DNA from: CADCTQ01 sp963844325
GTDB taxonomy: Bacteria; Bacteroidota; Bacteroidia; Cytophagales; 172606-1
Direction of reading: 5' to 3'
Assembly: GCA_963844325.1 (NCBI GenBank)
Contig: CAWJNV010000002.1
Span: 1,860,001-1,924,000, forward strand
Length of the DNA: 64,000 nt
In this document: one piece after another, positions 1 through 7,996 of the stretch
How positions within the stretch are numbered: the first letter of the stretch is position 1
Layout of the letters: each line of letters starts with the position of its first letter
Notes under the pieces: generated by a model
What the model saw: only the letters and a program-made list of their open reading frames with translations
What the model was told of the DNA's origin: nothing
Database searches by the model: none
Program-made: the position numbers and the translations under genes

Positions 1-1095
1 CATCAGCGGTACTTGCTCGTTGGGTAGTTTTTCGTTTTCCAGGTTCAAAAGCCACGCTTTGAAAAACGCCTGTGCCTCTTCGTTGAACCGAAAATAGGGA
101 AAGCGGCTACTCTCATCCTGCCCGGCACCATACTTAAGGAAATCTATTTCTGCCAGACGATGTATAATCCGGTGGCCTCTCTGCTCTGCTTCCAGGTTAG
201 GCTCCTGGTCTACGTACATGAATTGGCCTGCACGACTGGGGTATACCATCAGTTGAAACCGCTGGACCATGCCGTCATTCCCTCCTTTAGCAGTTCTAAG
301 CAGATACTCCCGCAGTTTGTCGGGCTGAATGCTGCCAATAACTGACAGGCAACACACATCTGCTGAAATACTTCCCCTGCTGATTCGCTCAACTTTGAAA
401 CTGCCATTGCCATTCCAGGCTTCAAGGTAGAAGGAACGGTCTGTCTCATGTCCGGGTTTATCCCAACTTGCCAGTAATCCCACCAACTCGTCCCGGAAAA
501 TAAGCAGCCCCCTTGGGTTCTCGGCAAGCACCTCAATCAACTTCTCAACGGTAGCATCAGTAGTCTGATACCGTTTCCGTACCGGTCTGTCAGGTTTGTG
601 CAGGGCCGTTACCCTTTTTGTGATTTCCTCTGGTGCAAGGGCTTCCCTCCCAGACTGCTTTTTGCATTGCTCTAGGGAGATTTTATATGCCTCATCTTCT
701 CCCAGATACTGTTGCATCTCCTGCCGATACTGCTCATCGGCTTGTTTCTCCAACGGACTAAGCGGCCGGATGGCTGCCTTCATAGTGGGAGTCTTCATCA
801 TGGAAGGAGGGCCAACGGCTGCACCGAAGAGATTGGCGACCACTTCCCAGATGTCGTGTTGCTTGGGACGGATTACGCAGCCAGTACCCACAACCGACGA
901 GGTAACAACCATAGTCGTAACTGCCAAGTAATCAAGCGGGCATTGCATTCGATAAGCCAAGTCACTGAGCCAGTCCCGGTACGGCTCAGGCAGCATTTCA
1001 CGGGTAAACGTTTGAGCTTGTGGCGCTATCCCCTCCAACGGGAGGGGCATAGGCCATCCTTCAGCCTGATTGGCTGTTTTAATGGAATCGTTCAT
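1..1095 (-). CDS. DUF3987-family protein of an integrative element (C-terminus off the window)
   Basis: The reading frame opens with ATG at 1095 and stays open to base 1, giving 365 codons without a stop, so the gene is cut by the window edge. The protein resembles DUF3987 proteins of Bacteroidota mobile elements: an early segment with VTSSVVGTGCVIRPK, a GPPSMMKTP motif where this family carries a degenerate P-loop, then LLIFRDELVGLLASWDK followed by an SFYLEAWNGNG segment and a GSIQPDKLREYL segment. Such proteins are helicase/primase-like and usually follow a BT4734 (VirE N-terminal-like) protein, as here (gap 13 bases). A role in element replication is inferred from the family. The family call is from remembered motif order. 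Confidence 0.75.
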   Translation of the reverse strand, partial: MNDSIKTANQAEGWPMPLPLEGIAPQAQTFTREMLPEPYRDWLSDLAYRMQCPLDYLAVTTMVVTSSVVGTGCVIRPKQHDIWEVVANLFGAAVGPPSMMKTPTMKAAIRPLSPLEKQADEQYRQEMQQYLGEDEAYKISLEQCKKQSGREALAPEEITKRVTALHKPDRPVRKRYQTTDATVEKLIEVLAENPRGLLIFRDELVGLLASWDKPGHETDRSFYLEAWNGNGSFKVERISRGSISADVCCLSVIGSIQPDKLREYLLRTAKGGNDGMVQRFQLMVYPSRAGQFMYVDQEPNLEAEQRGHRIIHRLAEIDFLKYGAGQDESSRFPYFRFNEEAQAFFKAWLLNLENEKLPNEQVPLM

Positions 1096-1108
1096 GAATG
1101 GTTGTTAA

Positions 1109-1711
1109 TTAATTGGAACTAAGCTGGATAGATGATGAGGGGCCAGCTTGTGGAGCATCGTCCTGATAGGAATAAGCATAAGCATAGGGAGTCCGAAAAG
1201 CACAACTGTCGGGATTGACAATTATACCGGTGTCGGAAGGAAAGGGGTCAATACTCCCTGTACTGAAAGCCTTCGGCTCATCACAAACCTCTACTCCGTA
1301 AGCGAGTTGGTACTTTTTCTGCCAGTAGTCAGCCAGAAAGTTAATTGCATCCCCACACTGCCACATCTGGTCTACCTCATGCTTGACCAGAACTGATAGG
1401 GTGTAATCTTCTGTTTCGAAGACTGCCAATGCAAGGGGGTCATTTGCCATATCCCGCTTTAATTTGGGCAAACCATCCGGATCATCACACTGGCATTTGA
1501 GTTGGATGATGTGGGAATACTGCTGCAAAGCGCCACCATTCCAATCAGAACCATTCCAGGCGATGTAGCGCCGGTATTTACCGGAAGAAAGGCAACCATC
1601 CTTAACCAAAGTAAGAGCCGTTTCAATGGAGGGATAATACACATCCACTGCTTCATTTGCCACGTTCAGCCTGACTACGGTAACGCGGTTTGTCAGATAA
1701 TTACTTTGCAT
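1109..1711 (-). CDS. BT4734/VirE-N-like protein, partner of the DUF3987 protein
   Basis: This 200-residue protein has no obvious signal peptide. Residues about 95-175 (VFETEDYTLSVLVKHE, then NFLADYWQKKYQL, then STGSIDPFPSDTGIIVNPDS) follow the layout of the BT4734/VirE N-terminal domain: a strand ending in LxVLV, a helix with the LADYWQKKYxL pattern, and a SxDPxxxxNPxS ending. In related elements this domain precedes or is fused to DUF3987 and is primase-like. Key acidic residues of that fold cannot be assigned with certainty. Its start overlaps the stop of the HTH gene by 11 bases, and the DUF3987 gene follows at once, so the three form one operon. Confidence 0.55.
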   Translation of the reverse strand: MQSNYLTNRVTVVRLNVANEAVDVYYPSIETALTLVKDGCLSSGKYRRYIAWNGSDWNGGALQQYSHIIQLKCQCDDPDGLPKLKRDMANDPLALAVFETEDYTLSVLVKHEVDQMWQCGDAINFLADYWQKKYQLAYGVEVCDEPKAFSTGSIDPFPSDTGIIVNPDSCAFRTPYAYAYSYQDDAPQAGPSSSIQLSSN

Positions 1712-2039
1712 TTTTGCCGGCCCTCCTTTGCCCTACTTTTGGGATAGTGGTTGTAACATAGGAGATGGCTTTGGTCTCCGTTTGTTCCGAAGTTGTCTTT
1801 GGATTCCGCAATAGCCATGTTTCCAGTTCTTCGCGCTTGAAGTAGATCATCTTGCCCTCAGGGCAGTAGCAGGGAATTCCGCCCGTAGAGGTAAGCTTGT
1901 AAAGATTGCTTTCGGAGCGACCGGAGTACATAGCTGCCTCTGGTAAGGTGAGTACGTTTTTCTGCCCTAAATAGACAGAGGTGATGAGGGTTTCCATTCT
2001 GGTAAACCACTCATGAGCAGGGGAGGTCTGATGGGACAT
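1701..2039 (-). CDS. Helix-turn-helix (excisionase/MerR-like) DNA-binding protein
   Basis: The start chosen is the ATG at 2039 (MSHQTSPAHEW), giving 112 residues; an upstream ATG at 2111 would add 24 residues that look non-coding. Residues about 30-75 form a winged-HTH of the excisionase type: LTLPEAAMYSGRSESNLYKL, then IPCYCPEGKMIYFKREELETWL, which is the usual pattern of a turn, a basic strand and a terminal helix. Proteins of this class act as excisionases or regulators for tyrosine-recombinase elements, which fits the integrase 1 kb away. The lysine-rich tail (GQRRAGKNAK) may add DNA contacts. Confidence 0.75.
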   Translation of the reverse strand: MSHQTSPAHEWFTRMETLITSVYLGQKNVLTLPEAAMYSGRSESNLYKLTSTGGIPCYCPEGKMIYFKREELETWLLRNPKTTSEQTETKAISYVTTTIPKVGQRRAGKNAK

Positions 2040-2120
2040 ATTTGCTTTTAAGAGTGAATTGATGAAGCAAATATTCGCCAAAATGACAGGGGGCTTACCA
2101 TACCATACCATACTTCACTA

Positions 2121-2960
2121 TCATTTTTTCGGTATGGTAAGGCTCTTCACAATCTTAGAAATGCTAGTATATGGTTCTTTATCAGTGTTGGTAATGCCAT
2201 TTAGGCGACTATTGCTATCTTTCAAATTGGTCTCTTTATACACTCCTCCTTCTGGTTTGAACGCTTTGATAACCCCTTTATAAAATGGTTGAGGCTTAGC
2301 AATCAGTAATTCAAATTCGCATTCCTGAAGGAACCAAAGTAGATGAATCTGCTCTGCTAACCAGACAATTGCTACGTTTGCTTTGGGATCGGTCATCACT
2401 TTATTAAACAACCGTACATCACATTTTATAAAGCCCTTGGGAAACATATCATGCTTCTTTACTAAGTGTGTATATAACTCATCCAATTGTTCATTTTTGC
2501 CGATCCATCTCAAATATTCTGGAGGTCTCTTTGTAGATTTGTGATCAGGATCTGCTTTAACAGTCTTATAATCTTCCAGTTCCGTTAATTTAGCTGCCAG
2601 AAATTTAATCTTCTTAGTCTCAATAATCATTTGCCAGAGCAGTATATCAAACTTCTGATAGTTGTTTAAGCCTGGAGCAAACTTAATGGGTAGAATCAAG
2701 CCTTCAATGTTTATTGAACCGCTAACTTGTGAGAGTAGCTTCTCCCTATTCTGCACTAAGAAGGTATGAGCCGTTTTGTGATGTATATACAGTGCATCCT
2801 TCCATTTCTGGATTTGCTTAATTTTTTCAGAATGGCTTAAAAGCGAAAGTTCTTCCTCACACTCAGCCTCATATCCCGTGTACATTACTTCTGCTTTGTT
2901 GTAAGCCGTGTCTACAAGCTTTATTGCATCTTCTTTGCTATACACTTTTTGGAAATGCAT
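2121..2960 (-). CDS. Unknown protein of the integrative element
   Basis: This 279-residue, largely helical and lysine-rich protein is markedly AT-richer than the chromosomal genes to the right. I do not recognise a firm domain. The segment PPEYLRWIGKNEQLDELYTH recalls the W-x-G-x-x-x-x-L-x-E-L pattern seen near the C-terminus of RteC-type proteins of Bacteroidota conjugative elements, but the rest does not clearly follow that family. There is no signal peptide or membrane segment. It lies between the HTH gene and the integrase on the same strand, so a regulatory or element-maintenance role is possible. That is only an inference from position. Confidence 0.6.
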   Translation of the reverse strand: MHFQKVYSKEDAIKLVDTAYNKAEVMYTGYEAECEEELSLLSHSEKIKQIQKWKDALYIHHKTAHTFLVQNREKLLSQVSGSINIEGLILPIKFAPGLNNYQKFDILLWQMIIETKKIKFLAAKLTELEDYKTVKADPDHKSTKRPPEYLRWIGKNEQLDELYTHLVKKHDMFPKGFIKCDVRLFNKVMTDPKANVAIVWLAEQIHLLWFLQECEFELLIAKPQPFYKGVIKAFKPEGGVYKETNLKDSNSRLNGITNTDKEPYTSISKIVKSLTIPKK

Positions 2961-3089
2961 TGTTATTGTTAATTACAGGAATTAAAAAATTATTATGATT
3001 TGGTGTTGCAATTCGTATTGCCAAATGACGCCATAACTCAGAGCTACAGTTGCTTGGCGTGTAGAACAGATTAATAACCATTGCCCCTA

Positions 3090-4157
3090 TTAAGATGTGG
3101 GAGCCAAATCTATTTCCAGTCGGTTCACTGCCTGTTGTTTCATATTGTCAACCGTTCGCAGATACTTTGTCGTATGAGTAAGATCAGAGTGCCCCAAGAG
3201 ATTACTCACCGTATATAGGTCAGTTTCCTTTAATAAGAGATTGCAGGCAAAGGAATGCCTTGCTACGTGGTATGATAGATGCTTATTAATGCCGGCTCGT
3301 TTTGCCCATGTTCTTAAATTCTTATTGGTGCCGTTGGCTGTAGGTAGTACGAATACCGCTGCATCCGGCTCTCCCCGCTCTCCAAGCAAAGCCCGTGCAG
3401 TATCATTCAAAGTAATCAGAACTGACATATCTGTCTTACTCTGCTTCACCCTAATTGCTGCATCGTCCACATGCTTCCAGCGTAAACCCACAATGTCAAC
3501 AAACCGCAACCCGGTCATACAGCTAAATAAGAATGCCCGGCGTACTGTCTCATTGGGGCAGGGAGTCGAAGCCAGCAGTTTGATTTCAGCCAGACTCAAA
3601 ACGTCTTTACGTACCTGATTCTTATTGGTCTTGTTGGCTACTTCTGCCGCTGGGGATGCCGTGAACAGCTTGTCCCTCACTGCCTGCCGAAGTACCTGCT
3701 TGAAGCGGCTAAAATAAGTCTGTGGGGTCTCCCCGGTTAGTTTGGTTTCCAGGTACTCCTTAAAGCCAAAGCACAGGCTTTCGGTCACTTCATTAGGTCG
3801 CAGGTAGTCTTTGTTTACATAGGTTTTAAAGTAGCTCAGAGCGCCCTTTACGTTGCTGATGTTCTTCTTTTGGTAACCGGCCACGTACTGCTCGAAGTAT
3901 TCAATGAAGTTGATCTTCTTCTTTACCGGGCTATCCATGCCGTGTTCGGCGGCATTGGCCTCCAGTTCCCGCTTGCTGCGGATGGATTCGGCCAGTTTGA
4001 GCGTCTCCTTGTTTTGCTGCCTTTCGAGTTCGTCTTTTGGACGCTTGAACAGGTAGAGTTTCAGGAACTCCTTTCGGCGGCCCTCCTCTCCGTAGTGGTC
4101 GAGGTACAGGCTTTGTCTCCCATCGGAGAGTGGTTTCTTGCGTAACGTAATGCTCAT
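3090..4157 (-). CDS. Tyrosine recombinase (integrase) at the element end
   Basis: A 355-residue phage-integrase-family protein of Bacteroidota type. An N-terminal arm-binding region (about 1-105) precedes a SAM-like core-binding domain (about 105-190) and the catalytic domain. Visible catalytic residues are Arg in CMTGLRFVDIVGLRW, the His-x-x-Arg of SYHVARHSFACN, the His of LLGHSDL and the nucleophile Tyr of TTKYLRTV. The gene starts about 190 bases from the 3' end of a tRNA-Leu gene and points away from it, the standard arrangement for an element inserted at a tRNA 3' end. The upstream gap holds repeated GCAAACAA words that could be binding sites. Confidence 0.93.
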   Translation of the reverse strand: MSITLRKKPLSDGRQSLYLDHYGEEGRRKEFLKLYLFKRPKDELERQQNKETLKLAESIRSKRELEANAAEHGMDSPVKKKINFIEYFEQYVAGYQKKNISNVKGALSYFKTYVNKDYLRPNEVTESLCFGFKEYLETKLTGETPQTYFSRFKQVLRQAVRDKLFTASPAAEVANKTNKNQVRKDVLSLAEIKLLASTPCPNETVRRAFLFSCMTGLRFVDIVGLRWKHVDDAAIRVKQSKTDMSVLITLNDTARALLGERGEPDAAVFVLPTANGTNKNLRTWAKRAGINKHLSYHVARHSFACNLLLKETDLYTVSNLLGHSDLTHTTKYLRTVDNMKQQAVNRLEIDLAPTS

Positions 4158-4279
4158 GGTTTTAAGGCGTTAGCCCTTGATTTCCTTTGTTTTACAATTT
4201 AATCAAAAAATCATTTCGGGGGACAAACGGGAGACAAAATATGCGCAAACAAGGGCAAACAACGGAAGGCATGAAAATG

Positions 4280-4314
4280 AAAAACCCCCAAATCTTAGTG
4301 ATAAGGGGGTTTTT
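4280..4314. terminator. Bidirectional hairpin terminator
   Basis: AAAAACCCCC at 4280-4289 pairs with GGGGGTTTTT at 4305-4314 around a 15-base loop. On the minus strand it follows the tRNA-Leu gene by 34 bases and ends in a T run, so it probably terminates the tRNA transcript ahead of the integrase. Confidence 0.7.
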
Positions 4315-4348
4315 GTTTACTCTTACTTGCGCTTGTTTGCAAGTTCTG

Positions 4349-4431
4349 TACCCAGGGCCGGGATCGAACCGGCACTCCGTGAAGGAACACGATTTTGAGT
4401 CGTGCGCGTCTACCAGTTCCGCCACCTAGGC
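4349..4431 (-). tRNA. tRNA-Leu (anticodon CAA)
   Basis: Read on the minus strand from 4431, a 7-bp acceptor (GCCTAGG with CCTGGGT, including two G-U pairs) encloses a D arm with the GGTAGA loop, an anticodon stem CACGA/TCGTG around the loop CTCAAAA, a long variable arm and a T arm GCCGG-TTCGATC-CCGGC. The long variable arm and anticodon CAA identify leucine. CCA is not encoded. The 3' end faces the integrase and is the likely attachment site. Confidence 0.93.
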
Positions 4432-4501
4432 ATGTGGAGTGGGGAGGCAAAATTACATTTTTTCGCCGAACCGCAAAGCCGCCCGCCCCGGATTTTTGCC
4501 C

Positions 4502-4795
4502 TCACCCCCCGGGCACCGGCCGCACCGAAAAAGCCTGCGCCCGGACGGCAAACAGCGGCTTGGTGCGGGCCCACGTACTCCGGAACAACTCCGACTGCCG
4601 GTAGGCTGCCAGGGCCGCCTCGCTTTCCCAGTGGCTGTAGGTGCAAAATACGTTCGGGTCGTCGGCGTCGCGCCAGAGTTCCAGGTGCCGGCACCCGGGA
4701 AACGCCCGGATGAGCGGCCGGGAGGCCCCAAACAGGTCCAGGAAGGGTTCGACCCCGTCGGGCCGGAAAGTCATGCGCACCACGCGGATCAGCAT
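4502..4795 (-). CDS. ABM-domain (antibiotic biosynthesis monooxygenase-like) protein
   Basis: A 97-residue single-domain protein with the dimeric alpha+beta barrel pattern of ABM/YgiN proteins: an opening strand MLIRVVRMTFRPDG, a helix ending FPGCRHLELWRD, a strand CTYSHWESEAAL in which the W-E pair is typical, and AYRQSELFRSTWARTKPLF near the end. Homologues are small quinol or heme-related monooxygenases, or binding proteins with no cofactor of their own; the substrate cannot be read from the sequence. It stands alone between the tRNA and phoH. Confidence 0.82.
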   Translation of the reverse strand: MLIRVVRMTFRPDGVEPFLDLFGASRPLIRAFPGCRHLELWRDADDPNVFCTYSHWESEAALAAYRQSELFRSTWARTKPLFAVRAQAFSVRPVPGG

Positions 4796-4978
4796 AGGAG
4801 GGAGTGGGGGAGAAAGTACGGACGGAAAGTTGGTTGTGAATGAACAAATCGCTTTTTTTAGACGTTCAACGGGTATGCTCTACGTTCAACGCCGGCAGCG
4901 CGGCAAGTTAGCCCGCCGCCCGCCCGCAGCAAACCCCGGTAAACCTATTTTTCAAAACCCTCATTAACGCCGAATCGA

Positions 4979-5959
4979 TTGGTAGAAAAAGTCATCACTT
5001 TAGAAAACGTATCCCTCACTGAATTTTTGGGGGTGGAAAACACCAACATCCGCGAGGTGGCCGCTGCCTTTCCGGGCAGCCGCATCATTTCGCGGGGCAA
5101 CGAGATCCGCATCAAGGGCAGTACGCCCGAAATCGTGCGCATCAACGACATTCTCAACGCTTTGCTTGATCATTACCACAAATACGGGAAAATTACCCAG
5201 GAAAACGTGCAGAACTATCTCCAGCAGGACTCCGATGCCGAGGCGGCAGTAGGCATGCCCGAAGCGGGCCCCGACGTGCTGCTCTACGGCACCAAGGGGG
5301 CGGCCATCAAGCCGAAGACTGAAAACCAGCGGCGCCTCGTGGAGAGTGCGGCCCGGCACGACCTGGTATTTGCCGTAGGACCCGCCGGTACGGGCAAAAC
5401 GTACATTTCGGTGGCAATGGCCGTAAAGGCCCTCAAGAACAAGGAAGTCAAGAAGATCGTGATCACCCGCCCGGCCGTGGAAGCCGGCGAGAACCTGGGC
5501 TTCCTGCCCGGCGACCTCAAGGAGAAGATCGACCCGTACCTGCGGCCAATCTACGACGCCCTCGACGACATGATTCCGCCGGAAAAGTTGAAGTATTACC
5601 TGGATAATCGTATTATTGAGATTGCGCCGCTGGCGTACATGCGCGGACGGACCCTGCACAACGCGTTCATCCTGCTGGACGAGGCCCAGAACACCACGAC
5701 CATGCAGATGAAGATGTTCCTGACGCGCATGGGCCCGCACTCCAAGGTGATCGTCACCGGTGACCAGTCGCAGATTGACCTGCCCCGCAACCAGAAATCG
5801 GGGTTGATCGAATCTTTGCACGTGTTACAAAATGTAAAGGGCATTGACTTCGTTAAATTAGATGCCAAGGACGTGGTCCGCCACCGGCTCGTAAAAGAAA
5901 TCATTAACGCTTACGCCCAATTAGATGCCGAAAACGGCAAACAACGTTCCGCCCCTTAA
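4979..5959 (+). CDS. phoH: PhoH-family ATPase
   Basis: A 326-residue protein with an N-terminal KH-like region (about 10-75, including a FPGSRIISRGNEIRIKG segment) and a PhoH P-loop domain from about 110. Walker A is GPAGTGKT at 134-141, the second conserved element is ITRPAVEAGENLGFLPGD, and Walker B is FILLDEAQNTT. The motif VIVTGDQSQIDLP completes the SF1-helicase-like core. PhoH proteins are cytoplasmic RNA-associated ATPases. The start used is TTG at 4979; no in-frame ATG precedes the conserved N-terminal strand. The 3' end overlaps the next gene by 35 bases. Confidence 0.93.
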   Translation: MVEKVITLENVSLTEFLGVENTNIREVAAAFPGSRIISRGNEIRIKGSTPEIVRINDILNALLDHYHKYGKITQENVQNYLQQDSDAEAAVGMPEAGPDVLLYGTKGAAIKPKTENQRRLVESAARHDLVFAVGPAGTGKTYISVAMAVKALKNKEVKKIVITRPAVEAGENLGFLPGDLKEKIDPYLRPIYDALDDMIPPEKLKYYLDNRIIEIAPLAYMRGRTLHNAFILLDEAQNTTTMQMKMFLTRMGPHSKVIVTGDQSQIDLPRNQKSGLIESLHVLQNVKGIDFVKLDAKDVVRHRLVKEIINAYAQLDAENGKQRSAP

Positions 5960-7316
5960 CCACATTGCCCGCCCGGGACGTCTCCTCGTCCTGGGCGGGT
6001 TGCTGCTTTTTTCCTGCCTGTGGTTCCCTTCCCGCGCCTTCGCCCAAACGCCCAAAAACTGCCAGGCCCAAGTGTACGACGCCCAGCTCCGGCGGCAGAA
6101 CCGCAGCTACGCCGAGGGCCGCGACCTGCTCAACCGGCTGGTGATCGACGGGCAGGCGTCGGCCCGCACGGGGGCCCGCACGACCGCCGAAGAGAAGATC
6201 ATCATCCCGGTGGTGGTGCACGTGGTGCACAACAACGTCAGCCGGACGGTGGGCGGCCCCCGGAACGCCAACATTACCAATGCCCAGATCCGTTCCCAGA
6301 TCGAGGTGCTCAACCAGGATTACCAGCGGCAGGAAAACACGCCGGGTTACAATCCCAATACGCCTTACGCGGCGCTGAGCGCCAACGTAAACATTGAGTT
6401 CCGGCTGGCCGACCGCAGCCCGCTGGGCGGAACCACCAGCGGCATTACCCGCAACTACAGCCCGCGGGCTACCTTCTCCACCAGCGAAATGGACCTGTTG
6501 TCGGAAATCGCCTACTGGCCCAGCGACCGGTACCTCAACATCTGGGTGACCGACCTTTCCGAAGATTTCATCGGCTACGCCCAGTTTCCCGACATGACCG
6601 GCCTGGACGGCCTGGCCCCCGAAAACGGCCTGGCTACTACCGACGGCGTGGTCATCGACTACACGGCCTTCGGCGTCATCAACGACCCCAACAACAAGAG
6701 CGTCTACAAGCAGGGGCGCACCACCACCCACGAAGTAGGGCACTGGCTCGGCCTGCTGCACACCTGGGGCGACATCCTCTGCGAGGGGGCCGGCTGCTTC
6801 TGCGGCGAAGACTTCATCAACGACACGCCGGCGGCCGGCCAGCCCAACCAGTCGGTCGAGTGCCGCGAACTGTTTTCGGCGTGCAGCGGCGTGCGTACCC
6901 GCAACATGACCGAAAACTACATGGATTATTCGCCCGACGCCTGCATGAGCATTTTTACCCAGGGGCAAAAGGAACGCATCCGGCAGGTGCTGCAACTGAG
7001 CCCACGGCGGAAAGCCCTGGTAGAGTGGGCCAAGCGGCCGGCGCCCGAGAGCAATACGCTTGCCGTCAAAGTATTCCCCAACCCGGCCGATCCCGACGAC
7101 CGGCTGGTCAACGTGGAAGTGCTGCTCAAAGGCCGCCAGCCCGTTACCATTACGCTGTACAGCAGCACCGGCAGCCTGGTGCACCAGCAGGTGTACCCGT
7201 CTACGCCCAGCACCGTTGCCACCCTCTACCTGCACGCGCTGAAGGCCGGCATGTACATCGTCCGCATCAACACCCCCGACGAAACCCAAATCCGCCGCCT
7301 CGTCCTGCTGGACTAG
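5925..7316 (+). CDS. Secreted M43 (pappalysin/cytophagalysin-type) zinc metalloprotease with T9SS sorting domain
   Basis: A 463-residue protein. Residues 1-40 form a signal peptide (hydrophobic LLVLGGLLLFSCLWF, then AFA-Q). The zinc site HEVGHWLGLLH is at 269-279, and the methionine turn NYMDYSPDACM at 331-341, as in M43 peptidases. Cysteines clustered between about 285 and 340 suggest disulfides. From about 375 (VFPNPADPDD) a type A T9SS sorting domain runs to the end (MYIVRINTPDETQIRRLVLLD), so the enzyme should cross the outer membrane through the type IX system and then be released or anchored. It overlaps the end of phoH. Family and route are firm; the substrate is unknown. Confidence 0.93.
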   Translation: MPKTANNVPPLNHIARPGRLLVLGGLLLFSCLWFPSRAFAQTPKNCQAQVYDAQLRRQNRSYAEGRDLLNRLVIDGQASARTGARTTAEEKIIIPVVVHVVHNNVSRTVGGPRNANITNAQIRSQIEVLNQDYQRQENTPGYNPNTPYAALSANVNIEFRLADRSPLGGTTSGITRNYSPRATFSTSEMDLLSEIAYWPSDRYLNIWVTDLSEDFIGYAQFPDMTGLDGLAPENGLATTDGVVIDYTAFGVINDPNNKSVYKQGRTTTHEVGHWLGLLHTWGDILCEGAGCFCGEDFINDTPAAGQPNQSVECRELFSACSGVRTRNMTENYMDYSPDACMSIFTQGQKERIRQVLQLSPRRKALVEWAKRPAPESNTLAVKVFPNPADPDDRLVNVEVLLKGRQPVTITLYSSTGSLVHQQVYPSTPSTVATLYLHALKAGMYIVRINTPDETQIRRLVLLD

Positions 7317-7385
7317 GGGCAAAGGAGACGGGACACCGGAGGAAGGGAGACCGGAGGAGGGATCGGGAAGGAAGCTTGGCCGGGG
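7317..7385. repeat. Single arm of the GGAGACCGG hairpin family with core
   Basis: Degenerate words (GGAGACGGGACACCGGAGG, then GGGAGACCGGAGG) are followed by a core that, on the minus strand, begins GCCAAGCTTCCTTCCCGATC. The same core and arm recur in the same relative order at 51726-51798 on the plus strand. No facing second arm is visible here. Confidence 0.6.
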
Positions 7386-7442
7386 CTCCGGTACGGATTG
7401 GTGATAAACCCTCCCCAACTTTCTAACCTTCCAACCCATTAT

Positions 7443-7877
7443 ATGATCCAAGTACGGCGCATTACCGATCCGGTAGTTGGACAGGTTGCCTTCGGCATCC
7501 GCCGGGAGGTATTTGTGGACGAACAAGGCGTGCCGGCCGAAGCGGAGTACGACCAGCACGAAGCGGTTGCCCGGCACTTCATGGCTTACGCCGGGGGCGA
7601 ACCGGCCGGGACGGCCCGCTGGCGTTTTACCGACAAGGGCGTTAAGCTCGAACGGTTTGCCGTGCGCAAGCCCTACCGGGGCCGCCAGGTGGGTTCGGCG
7701 TTGCTGGAGGCCGTACTCGACGACGTGCGGCAGCACCCCCAGTACCACGGCCAGCCCATCTACCTGCACGCCCAGGTATCGGCCATGCCCCTGTACACCA
7801 AGTTCGGCTTCCGCACCGTCGGCGACCGGTTCGTCGAATGCGACATCGAACACTACAAGATGGTCATTGGTCAGTAG
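7443..7877 (+). CDS. GNAT N-acetyltransferase (ElaA/YjcF-like)
   Basis: The start is the ATG at 7443 (MIQVRRITDP), giving 144 residues. GNAT hallmarks are FGIRREVFVDEQGVPAE near the N-terminus, as in ElaA/YjcF proteins, the central strand GTARWRF, the acetyl-CoA-binding loop ERFAVRKPYRGRQVGSALL, and the C-terminal LYTKFGFRTVGDRF. The acceptor is not predictable. Its last residues (MVIGQ and the stop) are written in the first word of the hairpin repeat that follows, so the repeat has become the C-terminal coding sequence. Confidence 0.88.
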   Translation: MIQVRRITDPVVGQVAFGIRREVFVDEQGVPAEAEYDQHEAVARHFMAYAGGEPAGTARWRFTDKGVKLERFAVRKPYRGRQVGSALLEAVLDDVRQHPQYHGQPIYLHAQVSAMPLYTKFGFRTVGDRFVECDIEHYKMVIGQ

Positions 7878-7996
7878 TCATTGGTCATTGGTCAGTAGTC
7901 ATTGGTCATTGGTCAGTGGTTGATTGGTCAGTGGGCACGCGCAAGTGATCGCACCCGATTGACCAATGACCACTGAACAATGACTACTGACCATTA
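7861..7996. repeat. Hairpin element, GGTCATT/CAGTAGTC family, between convergent genes
   Basis: The left arm is a run of TGGTCATTGGTCAGTAGTCA words; the right arm is GACCAATGACCACTGAACAA and TGACTACTGACCAT, its imperfect reverse complement. The spacer contains GGGCACGCGCAAGTGATCGC. The stop of the GNAT gene and the stop of the minus-strand gene (7994-7996) both lie at its edges. Confidence 0.8.

Larger units (their letters stand above)
1..4348. mobile_element. Right end of an integrative element inserted at tRNA-Leu(CAA)
   Basis: Five same-strand genes (DUF3987, BT4734-like, HTH, unknown, tyrosine recombinase) sit next to the 3' end of a tRNA gene. Their base composition is lower in GC than the housekeeping genes that begin after 4432. 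The element continues left of base 1, so the second att site is outside the window. The inner attachment boundary should lie within or just past the tRNA 3' end (about 4340-4380). No conjugation genes are visible in this portion. Confidence 0.6.

Noticed and set aside
4395..4967. Several short plus-strand frames between tRNA-Leu and phoH
   Set aside because: They overlap the ABM-domain gene on the other strand and show no family motif or start signal.
5904..7853. Long minus-strand open frame (649 codons) across the M43 protease and GNAT genes
   Set aside because: It mirrors two plus-strand genes with clear family motifs. Long antisense frames are expected at this GC content, and its translation shows no domain.
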